Positions 1 to 8,379 of a stretch of DNA of 64,000 bases are shown piece after piece. The position numbers and the translations under genes are program-made. Source of the stretch: Aquitalea magnusonii (GTDB taxonomy: Bacteria; Pseudomonadota; Gammaproteobacteria; Burkholderiales; Chromobacteriaceae); assembly GCF_003202035.1 (NCBI RefSeq), contig NZ_QJKC01000014.1, forward strand, positions 1-64,000. Reading direction: 5' to 3'. Every line of letters starts with the position of its first letter. The stretch's first letter is position 1. A model generated the notes under the pieces. That model did not search any database, was not told where the DNA came from, and saw only the letters and a program-made list of their open reading frames with translations.

Positions 1-431
1 GTGACGGTGACGGTCTGGCCGGCTTCCACCCCCGTGGTGCTGCCGCTGACCACCACCGCGCCGCTTTCGGTCTTGTTGTAGACGTGATCGCTGCCACTGC
101 CATCACTGCTGATGGCAATGGTGGCCACCGTATCCTTGCTGTCGGTATTGCTGGCGCTGGCGGTATTGCCGGCCACATCGCTGACCGTGGCTTTCACGGT
201 CACCGGGCCATCCACCAGGCCGCTCAGGCTGCTGGCCGGAACGGTCCAGCTGCCATTGGCTGCCACGGTCGCCGTGGTGGTGACCACGTGGTTGGCGCTG
301 TCGGTGAAGGTGACGGTGACAGTCTGGCCGGCTTCCACGCCCGTGGTGCTGCCGCTGACCACGGCGGCGCCGCTTTCGCTGCTGTTATAGACATGATCGC
401 TGCCACTGCCATCACTGCTGATGGTGATGGT
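1..431 (-). repeat. Tandem Ig-like module repeats, 309-bp period
   Basis: Bases 1-122 and 310-431 are nearly identical, with an offset of 309 bp (103 codons). They encode the same stretch, ISSDGSGSDHVYN followed by SGSTTGVEAGQTV. The rest of each module has diverged. The array probably continues beyond the left edge. Near-identical tandem modules suggest recent duplication or gene conversion inside the adhesin. Confidence 0.85.
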
Positions 432-1916
432 GGCGCTCAGGTCGAGCTTGGCGCTGTTAGTGCCGGTGGCCGAGGTATTGCCTGCCGGATCGGTGATGGA
501 GGCAGTCACCGTCAGCGTTGCACCATCTCCCGGGGCAGCCGGGGTGAGAACGACCTGACCTGCAGTAATTTCAGCAGCGGTCAGCACATGACCAGCTTGC
601 GCCACGCCATTGATGGTGACGTTCAGCGTATCGCCTGCCTTGGCATCTGCCGGCAGGCCGATGTTGACGGTATCCGTCGTCGCACTGCCCTGCTCGGCCT
701 TGTTGATGTAGCCGTCGTGGTTGGCATCGGTGGCGATGACCACGGTCGGTGCCGACGGGGCGGTGGTATCCAGCGTACCGCTGTCTTTACCCTGGCCGGA
801 GGTATTGCCCACGGCATCAGTCTGGGTGGCGGTGATGGTGACGGCGGCGTCCTGTGCCGGCGGCGTCATGCTGATGGTGACGGTGCCATTGTTGTAACTG
901 CCGCTGACCGTGCCATCGGCACCGGTCACGCTGCCATCGCTATGCACCACCAGCGTGGTGGTATGGCCGCCATCGTTGACCACGATGGTGGCACTGCCGT
1001 TCTTGGCCAGATCAGCGGCATCCAGCTTGACGGTGGCTTCCACCTTGCCGTTGACCAGATCGCCAGCGCCAATCACGCCGTTGGGATCATTATGTTCGGC
1101 GATGGTCACCGTCGGCGTGGCCGGCGGCGTGGTATCGATGATGGCGGTACCGGTGGCGCTGGCGGAAGAACCGGCCGCATTGGTGCTGGTGGCAATCAGG
1201 GTGTCGGTGCCATCCGGCAGCTTCGACGACGGCGTCAGCTGCCAGTTGCCGTCGCTTCCCACGACCGCGCTGCCGATAACGGTGCCGGCGGCATTGCTCA
1301 CCACGACGGTCAGGCCGGGAATGCCGGTACCGTGGATGGTGGGGGTGGCATTATTGGTGGCGCTGATGTTCTCGATGGAAACGCTGATGGGCGTGGTAGC
1401 CGTAAGCGCTTGCGCAGGTGTGGTGCTGAAGGTCTCGCCCTGTACGGTGGGCACAACGACTTCGGCCGTGGCGTTATTGTCCAGGCTGAGGCTGTTGAGG
1501 GTTTCGCTGATGCGCACCAGGCGGACAAAGCTGTGGCTGCCTTCATCGGTGGCACCGCCTGCGTTCAGACCGGCAGCAGCGGAGTCGAGCTGCGCCAGCG
1601 GATCCTGGCCATTTTCCAGGGCGGCCAATACTTGTTGCGCTTCCGGGGCCAGCTTGGCCACGGCGGCCTCGCTCTTGTCGGTGCTTTGCGGCGTGAGGGT
1701 TTCGTCAGTCAGTGCCAGATCACGCGGGCCATCCACCGTGATGCTGTCGCCACCGGCGCGGGAGACGGTCAGTGTGGCACCATCCAGCAGCACGACATGC
1801 TCGCCTGGCTGAATGATGTCGCCAGCCTTGAGAATGCGCTCGTGCCCTTGGGCATCGATGACTTTGACAATACCGTGGATGGCAACAACCTGACCTTGGA
1901 TCGCGGGGGCATTCAT
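1..1916 (-). CDS. LapA-like giant adhesin, N-terminal part (3' end beyond window)
   Basis: An open frame runs on the minus strand from an ATG at 1916 to the window edge (about 638 residues) with no stop, so the gene is cut. Residues 1-110 resemble the retention module of LapA-type surface adhesins, which plugs the outer-membrane pore. Residues 111-118 read DSAAAGLN; the AAAG at 113-116 lies where LapA carries its TAAG site for the periplasmic protease LapG. From about residue 170 the protein is a chain of bacterial Ig-like modules of about 100 residues, rich in G, T, S, V and D, with recurring DTTPP/DTTAP linkers. A good Shine-Dalgarno AGGAG precedes the ATG. The neighbouring LapB/LapC-type exporter supports secretion by type I. 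LapA-like anchoring and release is inferred from the family. Confidence 0.88.
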   Translation of the reverse strand, partial: MNAPAIQGQVVAIHGIVKVIDAQGHERILKAGDIIQPGEHVVLLDGATLTVSRAGGDSITVDGPRDLALTDETLTPQSTDKSEAAVAKLAPEAQQVLAALENGQDPLAQLDSAAAGLNAGGATDEGSHSFVRLVRISETLNSLSLDNNATAEVVVPTVQGETFSTTPAQALTATTPISVSIENISATNNATPTIHGTGIPGLTVVVSNAAGTVIGSAVVGSDGNWQLTPSSKLPDGTDTLIATSTNAAGSSASATGTAIIDTTPPATPTVTIAEHNDPNGVIGAGDLVNGKVEATVKLDAADLAKNGSATIVVNDGGHTTTLVVHSDGSVTGADGTVSGSYNNGTVTISMTPPAQDAAVTITATQTDAVGNTSGQGKDSGTLDTTAPSAPTVVIATDANHDGYINKAEQGSATTDTVNIGLPADAKAGDTLNVTINGVAQAGHVLTAAEITAGQVVLTPAAPGDGATLTVTASITDPAGNTSATGTNSAKLDLSATITISSDGSGSDHVYNSSESGAAVVSGSTTGVEAGQTVTVTFTDSANHVVTTTATVAANGSWTVPASSLSGLVDGPVTVKATVSDVAGNTASASNTDSKDTVATIAISSDGSGSDHVYNKTESGAVVVSGSTTGVEAGQTVTV

Positions 1917-1932
1917 GACTGACTCCTGAAGA

Positions 1933-1985
1933 CGCAATAAGTATTGCGCCCAGATTAGTCAGACAGCCGGGAAAAACCTATTGTA
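1933..1985 (-). promoter_or_regulatory. Adhesin 5' region: candidate -10 box and 16-bp palindrome
   Basis: Upstream of the adhesin ATG, the minus strand carries a -10-like TACAAT at 1980-1985 in AT-rich DNA, without a convincing -35. Between it and the Shine-Dalgarno is a perfect inverted repeat, CGCAATA-AG-TATTGCG, at 1933-1948. Its place downstream of the likely start point suits an operator or an mRNA hairpin. The co-encoded LuxR regulator is one possible ligand, but that is a guess. Confidence 0.45.
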
Positions 1986-2031
1986 CCGAAGGGCAATTTC
2001 CTAATTATTTTCAGAAATTTCTTAGCTCTGT

Positions 2032-2061
2032 AAAAAATCAAAGCCGCCGTACCAGGGCGGC
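2032..2061 (-). terminator. Rho-independent terminator after the luxR-type gene
   Basis: Read on the minus strand, GCCGCC and GGCGGC form a stem with a 7-nt loop, followed by TTTGATTTTTT. It lies about 30 nt after the stop of the regulator gene and separates the exporter operon from the adhesin gene. Confidence 0.8.
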
Positions 2062-2092
2062 GCGGCGGCTGTGCAGGCTGATGGCGACAGGA

Positions 2093-2701
2093 CTAACCGC
2101 CGGTGAGCTTGAGCAGCAGTTGCAGGCGGTCTTCCACGCCGAATTTCTGGAATACCGAGGTCAGGTGCGCCTTGACCGTGCGCTCGGAAATATCCAGCAA
2201 GCGGGCAATCTCCTTGTTGGCCTTGCCCTGGCGCAGCGCCTCCACCACCGCCAGTTCGCGCTCGGACAATTTGGCGGCCAGTGGCGATGCCGGCGTCACC
2301 GGCAGGCGGCTGCCAAAACGGGCACACAATTGCTGCATGATGCTGCGGCCTACCCAGGTACCACCTGCGGCGACGGTCTCGAACATCTGTTGCAGCAGGT
2401 CGCCCGTACTCATGGCATGGGCATAGCCCACCGCGCCACATTGCAGCCAGTACAAACCTTCCGCATCGCTGGGCTGCGAGGACAAGGCCAGTACCCGGCA
2501 ATGGCGGCAGGCCTGGACGATGTCCTGCTCCTCCACGTGTTGCTGGGCCAGATCAACCAGCACCAGGCTGTCGGCGGCCACGCCATGGCGGTTGAGCGCG
2601 GCCAGATCAGCCAGGCGCACGGCATCTTGCAGGCCCAGGCTGTCGGCCCAGTAGTCGGCCAGCGCCGGGCTGGCGGTAATCAGGATCACACTGTCGCTCA
2701 T
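2093..2701 (-). CDS. LuxR/FixJ-type response regulator with degenerate receiver
   Basis: A 202-residue protein. The C-terminal 58 residues (from LSERELAVVEAL at 145) are a typical LuxR/NarL helix-turn-helix with the NKEIA...ISERTVKAHL core. The N-terminal 130 residues have the size of a receiver domain, but the opening segment MSDSVILITASP lacks the acidic pair of true receivers; a VLVDL segment near residue 50 could hold the phospho-acceptor Asp. It may therefore work without canonical phosphorylation. Its ATG overlaps the stop of the membrane-fusion gene by 4 bp (ATGA), so it is co-transcribed with the exporter. Control of the adjacent adhesin gene is inferred from position. Confidence 0.85.
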   Translation of the reverse strand: MSDSVILITASPALADYWADSLGLQDAVRLADLAALNRHGVAADSLVLVDLAQQHVEEQDIVQACRHCRVLALSSQPSDAEGLYWLQCGAVGYAHAMSTGDLLQQMFETVAAGGTWVGRSIMQQLCARFGSRLPVTPASPLAAKLSERELAVVEALRQGKANKEIARLLDISERTVKAHLTSVFQKFGVEDRLQLLLKLTGG

Positions 2702-4107
2702 CGTTCGGTCAAAGCCTCTGCCTTGGCGCGCAGCACCGGTTTCAACAGATAGGAAAGAATGCTCTTCTTGCCGGTCATGATGTCCACCTGGGCCACCATG
2801 CCCGGAATGATGGGCAGGTGTTTTTCGCCCAGCGCTCCCTGTTTGGTTCGGACCTTGACGATATAAAAGGCATTGCCCTTGTCATCGGTCACCGTGTCGG
2901 CGCCGATTTCCTGCAAGCTGCCCTCCATGCCGCCATATACCGTGTAGTCATAGGCGGTAAAGCGCACCATGGCGCGCTGGCCGGGGCGCAGAAAGGCGAT
3001 GTCGCGCGGCGAAACGCGGGTTTCGATCATCAGCGAATCTTCCAGCGGCACGATTTCCAGAATGTCCTTGCCCGGCTGCACCACACCACCGATGGTGTTG
3101 ACGAACAGGCGCTTGACCTCGCCCTTCACCGGCGAGCGTACCTCGGACAGCTTCACCTTGTCGGCCAGGCCGGAACTGCCGGCGGACAGGCTGTTGATCT
3201 TGCCCATGGTGTCGGACAGATCGGCGCTGGCCTGATTGCGGAAATTCAGTTCCACTTCCTGGATTTTGTGATTGGCCTCGCTGATGGCGGATTGCAGCTT
3301 GGGGATCTGCGCCGCAGCCATGTCGCGGTCCCCCTGATAGCGCGATACATCGCGCTGCAGGCGCAGCAGGTCGACATCGGACACCGCGCCGGACTCCCTC
3401 AGCGGCTTGGTCACCGCCAGTTCACGCTGGGTCAGTTGCAAGCCTTGCTGTGCCTGTTCGTAACGGGCACGCACCTCACTCAATTCCTGGGTACGCTGGG
3501 TCACTTCCTGGCGGGCAATGGATACCGTAGCCTCCAGTTCGCGGCGCTTGGTCAGGTAAAGATCCATTTCCTGCTTGGCCACATCGGGCGCTTGCGTGGT
3601 GACTTCCTTGGGCAGCTCGAACGGCACATTATTGGCGATGGCACGCAGCCGCGCCGCCTTGCCCAGCAGGGACAGGTATTGCGCCTGGTTTTCGTTGAGC
3701 GAGGAAACAAAGCGGGTATTGTCGATATTCAGCAGCAGCTGGCCTTTTTGCACGATCTGGCCTTCCTTCACCAGAATCTTCGACACCACGCCGCCATCCA
3801 GGCTCTGGATATGCTGGTTTTGCGAAACCGGCACCACCTTGCCCTCACCGCGGGCCACTTCATCGATTTGCGAGAATGCCGCCCATAGCAGGGCCACCAG
3901 CAGCAAGGCCAGCATGGTCCAGACAAACACCCGCGGCCGCCCCGGATTTTGTTCCAGAATGGCCCAGTCGCCATCGGTGGCGAAGTCCAGCCGGTCTTGC
4001 AGGTCGCGCGCGGCGGCCCAGTCCATCAGCTTGTCCCAGTAGGGCGCGGTTTTGTCCTGACCGCGCACTATCCAGCCTTGCAGCCTTTGCTTCCAGGTCG
4101 TTTTCAT
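2698..4107 (-). CDS. lapC: Type I secretion membrane fusion protein, HlyD/LapC family
   Basis: A 469-residue inner-membrane adaptor. A cytoplasmic N-terminus is followed by one membrane helix at about residues 60-82 (VFVWTMLALLLVALLWAAF). Next come a biotinyl-lipoyl-like half (GGVVSKILVKEGQIVQKGQ), a long coiled-coil hairpin of about 200 residues, and a C-terminal beta-barrel ending near YLLKPVLRAKAEALTER. This is the HlyD/LapC layout. It would link the ABC transporter to a TolC-like outer-membrane pore, which is not encoded here. Its start overlaps the stop of the ABC gene by one base (TGATG), indicating translational coupling. Confidence 0.92.
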   Translation of the reverse strand: MKTTWKQRLQGWIVRGQDKTAPYWDKLMDWAAARDLQDRLDFATDGDWAILEQNPGRPRVFVWTMLALLLVALLWAAFSQIDEVARGEGKVVPVSQNQHIQSLDGGVVSKILVKEGQIVQKGQLLLNIDNTRFVSSLNENQAQYLSLLGKAARLRAIANNVPFELPKEVTTQAPDVAKQEMDLYLTKRRELEATVSIARQEVTQRTQELSEVRARYEQAQQGLQLTQRELAVTKPLRESGAVSDVDLLRLQRDVSRYQGDRDMAAAQIPKLQSAISEANHKIQEVELNFRNQASADLSDTMGKINSLSAGSSGLADKVKLSEVRSPVKGEVKRLFVNTIGGVVQPGKDILEIVPLEDSLMIETRVSPRDIAFLRPGQRAMVRFTAYDYTVYGGMEGSLQEIGADTVTDDKGNAFYIVKVRTKQGALGEKHLPIIPGMVAQVDIMTGKKSILSYLLKPVLRAKAEALTER

Positions 4108-6275
4108 CAGTTCGCCCTCCCTACCTGGCCCTGCTGCAGGGCCTGGATCACCGCGGCCTTTTCCCCGTCGGCGACAATGGCGCCGTTGTCGATCACGATC
4201 AGGCGGTCGGCCAGCTCCAGCAATGAATTGTGGTGGGTGACCATGATCATGGTCTTGCCGGCCATGACCTTGACCAGCGTCTGCTTGATCTGGTTTTCGG
4301 TGCTGTTGTCCATATTGCTGGTCGGTTCGTCCATCAGCAGGATGGGCGGCGCATTCAGCAAGGCACGGGCGATGGTGACAGCCTTGCGCTGGCCGCCGGA
4401 CAGCGAGTCGCCACGCTCGCCGATGATCATGTCAAAGCCTTGCGGGTGGCCGTTGATGAACTCGGCCAGGCCAGCCAGCTCGGCCGCGGCGGCAATGCTG
4501 GCATCGTGTGCATGCGGTGCGCCCATGGCGATGTTCTGGCGCAAGGTGCCATAGAACAGTACCGAATCCTGCGGCACATAACCGATATGGCGGCGCAACT
4601 CGGCCGGATCGATCTGGTTGATATCGATACCGTCCACCCGCACCGAGCCCTCCGTCGGCCGGAACAGGCCAAGAATCAGCTTTTGCAGGGTGCTCTTGCC
4701 GGAGCCGACACGGCCGATGATCGCCACCCGCTCGCCCGCCCTGATCTTGAACGACACATTGCGCAGTGCCACCTGCGGATTGTCCGGGTAGCTGAACGAC
4801 ACATTGCGGAATTCGATCTCCCCCTGAAAACTGGTGCGATGGAAGAAATTGGCATCCTGTTCGCGCTCCACCGGCATCTTCATGAAACCGTCCAGCGAAG
4901 ACAGCGAGGTCTTGGCATTGTGGTACTGCGTCAGCAGCCCCACCAGCTGGCCTAGCGGTGCCATGGCACGGCCGGACAGCATCACCGCCGCAATCACCCC
5001 GCCCTGCGAGGTATTGCCGTCCATGATCTGGTACACCCCCAGCACCAGCATCACGATGGATACCAGCTGGGTGATGAAGCCGGCAAAGGTATTGGCCGAG
5101 GTGGCCAGCAGCTTCAGCCGCGCGCCCACCTGGGCCAGATACAGCGTGCCCTGTTCCCAATGCCCCTGCTGCTGGCCTTCCGCCGCCAGGATCTTGATGG
5201 TTTCCAGGCCGGCCAGGTTCTCCACCAGCTGGGCATTGCGCTGGGCCGAGGCACGCAGGGTGGCCTCGGTCAGCTCCTTCATCTTTTCCTGGATCAGCAA
5301 GGCAAACACGATCATCAGCAGCCCGCCCACCACCACCGGCAAGGTCAGCAGCGGCGACACCCACAGGATGGCCAGCAGGAAGATCAGCACGAAGGGCAGG
5401 TCGATCAGCGCGGTAATGGAGGCCGAGGCGATGAAATCGCGCACCGTTTCAAAGGCGCGCAAATTGGACGAAAACGCCCCGACCGAGGCCGGCCGCGCTT
5501 CCATGCGAATGCCCAGCACCCGTTCCATGATCAGGCTGGACAGGGTCACGTCCACCCGCTTGCTGGCCAGATCGATCAGATAAGCGCGGGTCATTTTCAG
5601 CAGGAAATCGAAAATCAGCGCCAGGAGACCGCCAATGGCCAGTACCCATAGCGTTTCGGTCGCCATATTGGGCACCACCCGGTCGTAGACATTCATCGAC
5701 ACCAGTGGAATGACCAGCGCAAACAGATTGATCAGCAAGGCGGCAATCATCGAATCGCGATACAGCGGCAGGCCACCATAAACCGTCTGCCAGAACCAGT
5801 GGCGCGAACGGATATCACCCAGCTCGGGCGCGCGGCGTTCGAAATTGAAGCGCGGCCGCACGAAAATGGCCAGACCAGCATATTTCTCCGCCAGATCAGC
5901 CAGCGGGATGCTGGTTTCCGCTTCGGTCAGCTCGGCAAAGCTCACCCGCGCCATGCCGCTTTCGCGATCGATGCCGCGCAGAATGCAGGCCTCGTCGCCG
6001 TGCAACAGCAGCACGGCTGGCAGCAGCTGCTCGCGCAGCTTGTCCAGCGGCTGGCGCACCACGCGTGAAGTCAGGCCGATGCGCCGCGCCGAGCGCGAAA
6101 ACATCGAGGGATTCAGCCGGTTGTTGATCAGGGGAATACCCGCCACCAGCGACTCGCGGGTGGCATTGATGCCATAGGATCGCGCCAGCGCGAACAGGCA
6201 GTCCAGCAAGGGATCCAGATGGGTTGCCTGCAGGGGAATGGAGCTATGTTGCGGTTCCGGGGAAGGGGAATGCAT
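4107..6275 (-). CDS. lapB: Type I secretion ABC permease/ATPase, LapB family
   Basis: A 722-residue transporter. Residues 1-140 are a C39-peptidase-like domain that lacks the DCG catalytic context of true bacteriocin-processing peptidases, so it probably only binds substrate. A six-helix membrane domain begins near residue 170 (SMIAALLINLFALVIPLVSMNVYDR). The ATPase domain has Walker A GRVGSGKST at 521-529, signature LSGGQ at 625-629 and Walker B ILLMDE at 645-650. The ATG at 6275 has a GAGGG Shine-Dalgarno. It is the first gene of an operon with the fusion protein and the LuxR regulator, and most likely exports the adhesin beside it. Confidence 0.93.
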   Translation of the reverse strand: MHSPSPEPQHSSIPLQATHLDPLLDCLFALARSYGINATRESLVAGIPLINNRLNPSMFSRSARRIGLTSRVVRQPLDKLREQLLPAVLLLHGDEACILRGIDRESGMARVSFAELTEAETSIPLADLAEKYAGLAIFVRPRFNFERRAPELGDIRSRHWFWQTVYGGLPLYRDSMIAALLINLFALVIPLVSMNVYDRVVPNMATETLWVLAIGGLLALIFDFLLKMTRAYLIDLASKRVDVTLSSLIMERVLGIRMEARPASVGAFSSNLRAFETVRDFIASASITALIDLPFVLIFLLAILWVSPLLTLPVVVGGLLMIVFALLIQEKMKELTEATLRASAQRNAQLVENLAGLETIKILAAEGQQQGHWEQGTLYLAQVGARLKLLATSANTFAGFITQLVSIVMLVLGVYQIMDGNTSQGGVIAAVMLSGRAMAPLGQLVGLLTQYHNAKTSLSSLDGFMKMPVEREQDANFFHRTSFQGEIEFRNVSFSYPDNPQVALRNVSFKIRAGERVAIIGRVGSGKSTLQKLILGLFRPTEGSVRVDGIDINQIDPAELRRHIGYVPQDSVLFYGTLRQNIAMGAPHAHDASIAAAAELAGLAEFINGHPQGFDMIIGERGDSLSGGQRKAVTIARALLNAPPILLMDEPTSNMDNSTENQIKQTLVKVMAGKTMIMVTHHNSLLELADRLIVIDNGAIVADGEKAAVIQALQQGQVGRAN

Positions 6276-6446
6276 GCGCTGCCCTCAATATGCTTTTGTT
6301 GTTGGCGACTGTTGAGCGGGTCGCCGTTAATGCCGACATTCTAATGGAAGCTTTTATATCGGCAAATTCTTTCAATTAATTAAAATAATTGATTAAAAAA
6401 AACAGAAAATTCTCTGCGGACTTTCATCACTTTATTAAAATCCGCC
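6276..6446 (-). promoter_or_regulatory. AT-rich upstream region of the secretion operon
   Basis: About 170 bases, markedly AT-rich (runs such as ttaattaaaataattgatt around 6375-6394) against a GC-rich background. It should hold the promoter of the LapB-LapC-LuxR operon. I could not pick one convincing -35/-10 pair. Confidence 0.45.
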
Positions 6447-6483
6447 GCTAAAAACAAAAACCTGCCATTAAAGACAGGTTTTC
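6447..6483 (-). terminator. Rho-independent terminator after the tat/DUF2069 operon
   Basis: On the minus strand AAAACCTG and CAGGTTTT form an 8-bp stem with a 10-nt loop, followed by TTGTTTTT. It lies about 25 nt downstream of the DUF2069 stop codon. Confidence 0.85.
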
Positions 6484-6505
6484 GATCAATTACCGCAGCA
6501 AGCGC

Positions 6506-6853
6506 TCAATGTGCCGGGCGTTTGAAAGTTCGGGCAAAGCCCAGCACGCAGGCAAAAAACACCACGCTGATCGCCACCTCGCACAGGGCCAGCGTCTGCG
6601 ACAGGCCGTGGTCCGCCCAGCTGCGCATGATGCCTTCGGTAAAGAAAGCCAGAATGAACATGCTGGACCACTGATAGGTATACAGCCGCTCTTTCAGGAT
6701 GCCCATCAGCGGCGCCAGCAGCAGCACCGCTTTCAGTGCCAGAAACGAGCCACCCGGCCGCAGCGGCGCCAGCCACAGCTCCCAGGCCAGGGTCAGCAGA
6801 ATCAGCGCCACCAGACTGGCGGTGGCTCCATAGTGAAACAGTTTGCGGTTCAT
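6506..6853 (-). CDS. DUF2069 family membrane protein
   Basis: A 115-residue protein starting MNRKLFHYG. It has four hydrophobic segments (about residues 9-27, 36-50, 57-72 and 87-105) and the DUF2069 look, including LAPLRPGGSFLALKAVLLLAPL and a short basic tail. Its function is unknown. The start at 6853 overlaps the tatC stop by 4 bp (ATGA), so it is the last gene of the his-hinT-tat string. A longer frame upstream lies inside tatC and was rejected. Confidence 0.82.
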   Translation of the reverse strand: MNRKLFHYGATASLVALILLTLAWELWLAPLRPGGSFLALKAVLLLAPLMGILKERLYTYQWSSMFILAFFTEGIMRSWADHGLSQTLALCEVAISVVFFACVLGFARTFKRPAH

Positions 6854-7593
6854 TTTTCCTGATTTCCGGCGGGTTCGGCCGACGCGGGACGCGTCATGCA
6901 TGCAGCCATGATGATGCCTGCTTCGTACAGCAACCATAGCGGCACCGCCAGCATGGTTTGCGACAGCACATCGGGGGGCGTCACCACGGCGGCCACCACA
7001 AAGGCACCGACGATGACATAAGGCCGGCCCTCGCGCAGCTTGGCCACCGACACCACCCCCATGCGCACCAGCACGATGACGATGATGGGGACTTCAAAGG
7101 TGACGCCAAAGGCCAGGAACATGCCCATGACGAAGGACAAATACTTGTCGATGTCCGTCATCATGCTCACCCCGCTGGGCGTCATCATGGAAAAGAAATG
7201 AAACGCCACCGGAAACACCAGGAAATAGGCAAAGCACATCCCCAGCAAAAACAGCAGCACGCTGGCCACCACCAAGGGCAGGATCAGCTTCTTTTCATGG
7301 CTGTACAGGCCGGGAGCGACAAAGGCCCAGATCTGGTACAGGGTATTGGGCAGCGAGATGAGGAAGGCCACCAGCATGGTGAGCTTCATCGGCACGAAAA
7401 AGGTGGCGGTGACTTCGGTGGCGATCATGCTGCCGCCATTGGGCAGCGCATCCAGCAGCGGCTTGGCCAGCAGGTGGTAGATGTCACCAGACCAGTGAAA
7501 CAGGCCGAGAAACACCAGCAGCAGTCCCAGAATGGCGCGCACCAGCCGTGTACGCAATTCCAGCAGGTGGGCAAGCAGAGGTTGTTCGTTCAT
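6850..7593 (-). CDS. tatC: Sec-independent protein translocase TatC
   Basis: A 247-residue inner-membrane protein with six predicted helices. It is the receptor that recognises twin-arginine signal peptides with TatB. The family's N-terminal HLLELRTRLVRA and the FLISLPNTLYQIWAFVAPGLY segment are both present. The length is normal. It overlaps tatB by 4 bp upstream and DUF2069 by 4 bp downstream. The adjacent cytochrome oxidase and copper genes are separate units. Confidence 0.97.
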   Translation of the reverse strand: MNEQPLLAHLLELRTRLVRAILGLLLVFLGLFHWSGDIYHLLAKPLLDALPNGGSMIATEVTATFFVPMKLTMLVAFLISLPNTLYQIWAFVAPGLYSHEKKLILPLVVASVLLFLLGMCFAYFLVFPVAFHFFSMMTPSGVSMMTDIDKYLSFVMGMFLAFGVTFEVPIIVIVLVRMGVVSVAKLREGRPYVIVGAFVVAAVVTPPDVLSQTMLAVPLWLLYEAGIIMAACMTRPASAEPAGNQEK

Positions 7594-8102
7594 GCGTGAG
7601 GGCGGGATTCGGTAGCAGGCTGCGCAGCAGCCGGGGGAAGATCATCAAACAGGTCGAGCTGGTTTTCGTCGCGTACGGGCGGTTCGGCCGCACTGTTTTC
7701 CACCACCAGTGCCGACGCCACGGCAGCCGGCGCGGCAGGGGCCTGCAGATCGAGCGCGCCATGAATGCTGCGTTCGGCCTCGGCAAAGGGCGCACTGGCC
7801 TCGCCGGACAGCTGCTGCAACTGGGCGGACTGCTCGGCCATCACCTGGCGCACACCTTGCACCTCGGCCTCCATCTGCGACTTGAAGCTGTTGGCCGCAT
7901 CCTGGATATCATTGCGCAGGCCATCCAGCCCGCTCAGATTGGCCTGCTGATGGATGTCGGCCTTGACGCTGGCAACAAAACGCTGGGCGCGCGCCACCAG
8001 CGCCCCCAGGGTGCGGGCCACGGTGGGCAGCCGCTCCGGCCCCAGCACCACCAGGGCCACGATGCCGATCAGGAGGATCTCACCAAAACTGATATCGAAC
8101 AC
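7590..8102 (-). CDS. tatB: Twin-arginine translocase subunit TatB
   Basis: A 170-residue protein starting MFDISFGEILLIGIVALVVLGPERLP. This single membrane helix followed by the GPERLP hinge is diagnostic of TatB. An amphipathic helix follows, and then a long polar, alanine-rich C-terminal region of variable sequence, which is normal for the family. It lies between tatA and tatC and overlaps tatC by 4 bp. Confidence 0.96.
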   Translation of the reverse strand: MFDISFGEILLIGIVALVVLGPERLPTVARTLGALVARAQRFVASVKADIHQQANLSGLDGLRNDIQDAANSFKSQMEAEVQGVRQVMAEQSAQLQQLSGEASAPFAEAERSIHGALDLQAPAAPAAVASALVVENSAAEPPVRDENQLDLFDDLPPAAAQPATESRPHA

Positions 8103-8117
8103 GGCGCGCCCTGTGGG

Positions 8118-8321
8118 TTATTTCTTGTCGGATTCGTTGTCGATGATGCGGCCGGTTTCGGCAGGCTTGTCGGCCTTGTCGTTCTCGCCCTTCATGCCTT
8201 CCTTGAAGCCACGCACCGCGCCGCCCAGGTCTTCACCCACGTTTTTCAGTTTTTTGGTGCCGAAAATCAGCACCACGATCAACAGCACCACCAGCCAGTG
8301 CCAGATACTGAAAGAACCCAT
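8118..8321 (-). CDS. tatA: Twin-arginine translocase subunit TatA
   Basis: A 67-residue protein, [30 protein letters not shown] short membrane helix, the FGTKKL hinge and an amphipathic helix ([17 protein letters not shown]) identify TatA, which forms the translocation pore. I chose the ATG at 8321 because AGGAAG is well spaced for it. A GTG two codons upstream would leave no spacing. The tail is acidic and lysine-rich. It is the first of the tatABC trio. Confidence 0.95.
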   Translation of the reverse strand: MGSFSIWHWLVVLLIVVLIFGTKKLKNVGEDLGGAVRGFKEGMKGENDKADKPAETGRIIDNESDKK

Positions 8322-8379
8322 TGCCACTTCCTTTCCAAATAGTCTGGCGCGCCGGCAAGCGGCGCACCGTCAAAACCGT

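Noticed and set aside
84-1922. Long plus-strand open frame opposite the adhesin
   Set aside because: Glycine/histidine-rich low-complexity translation caused by the repeated, GC-rich adhesin on the minus strand; no Shine-Dalgarno or family resemblance.
4107-6275. Peptidase-active bacteriocin exporter instead of LapB
   Set aside because: The C39-like domain lacks the DCG catalytic context, and the adjacent cargo is a giant adhesin rather than a leader-peptide bacteriocin.
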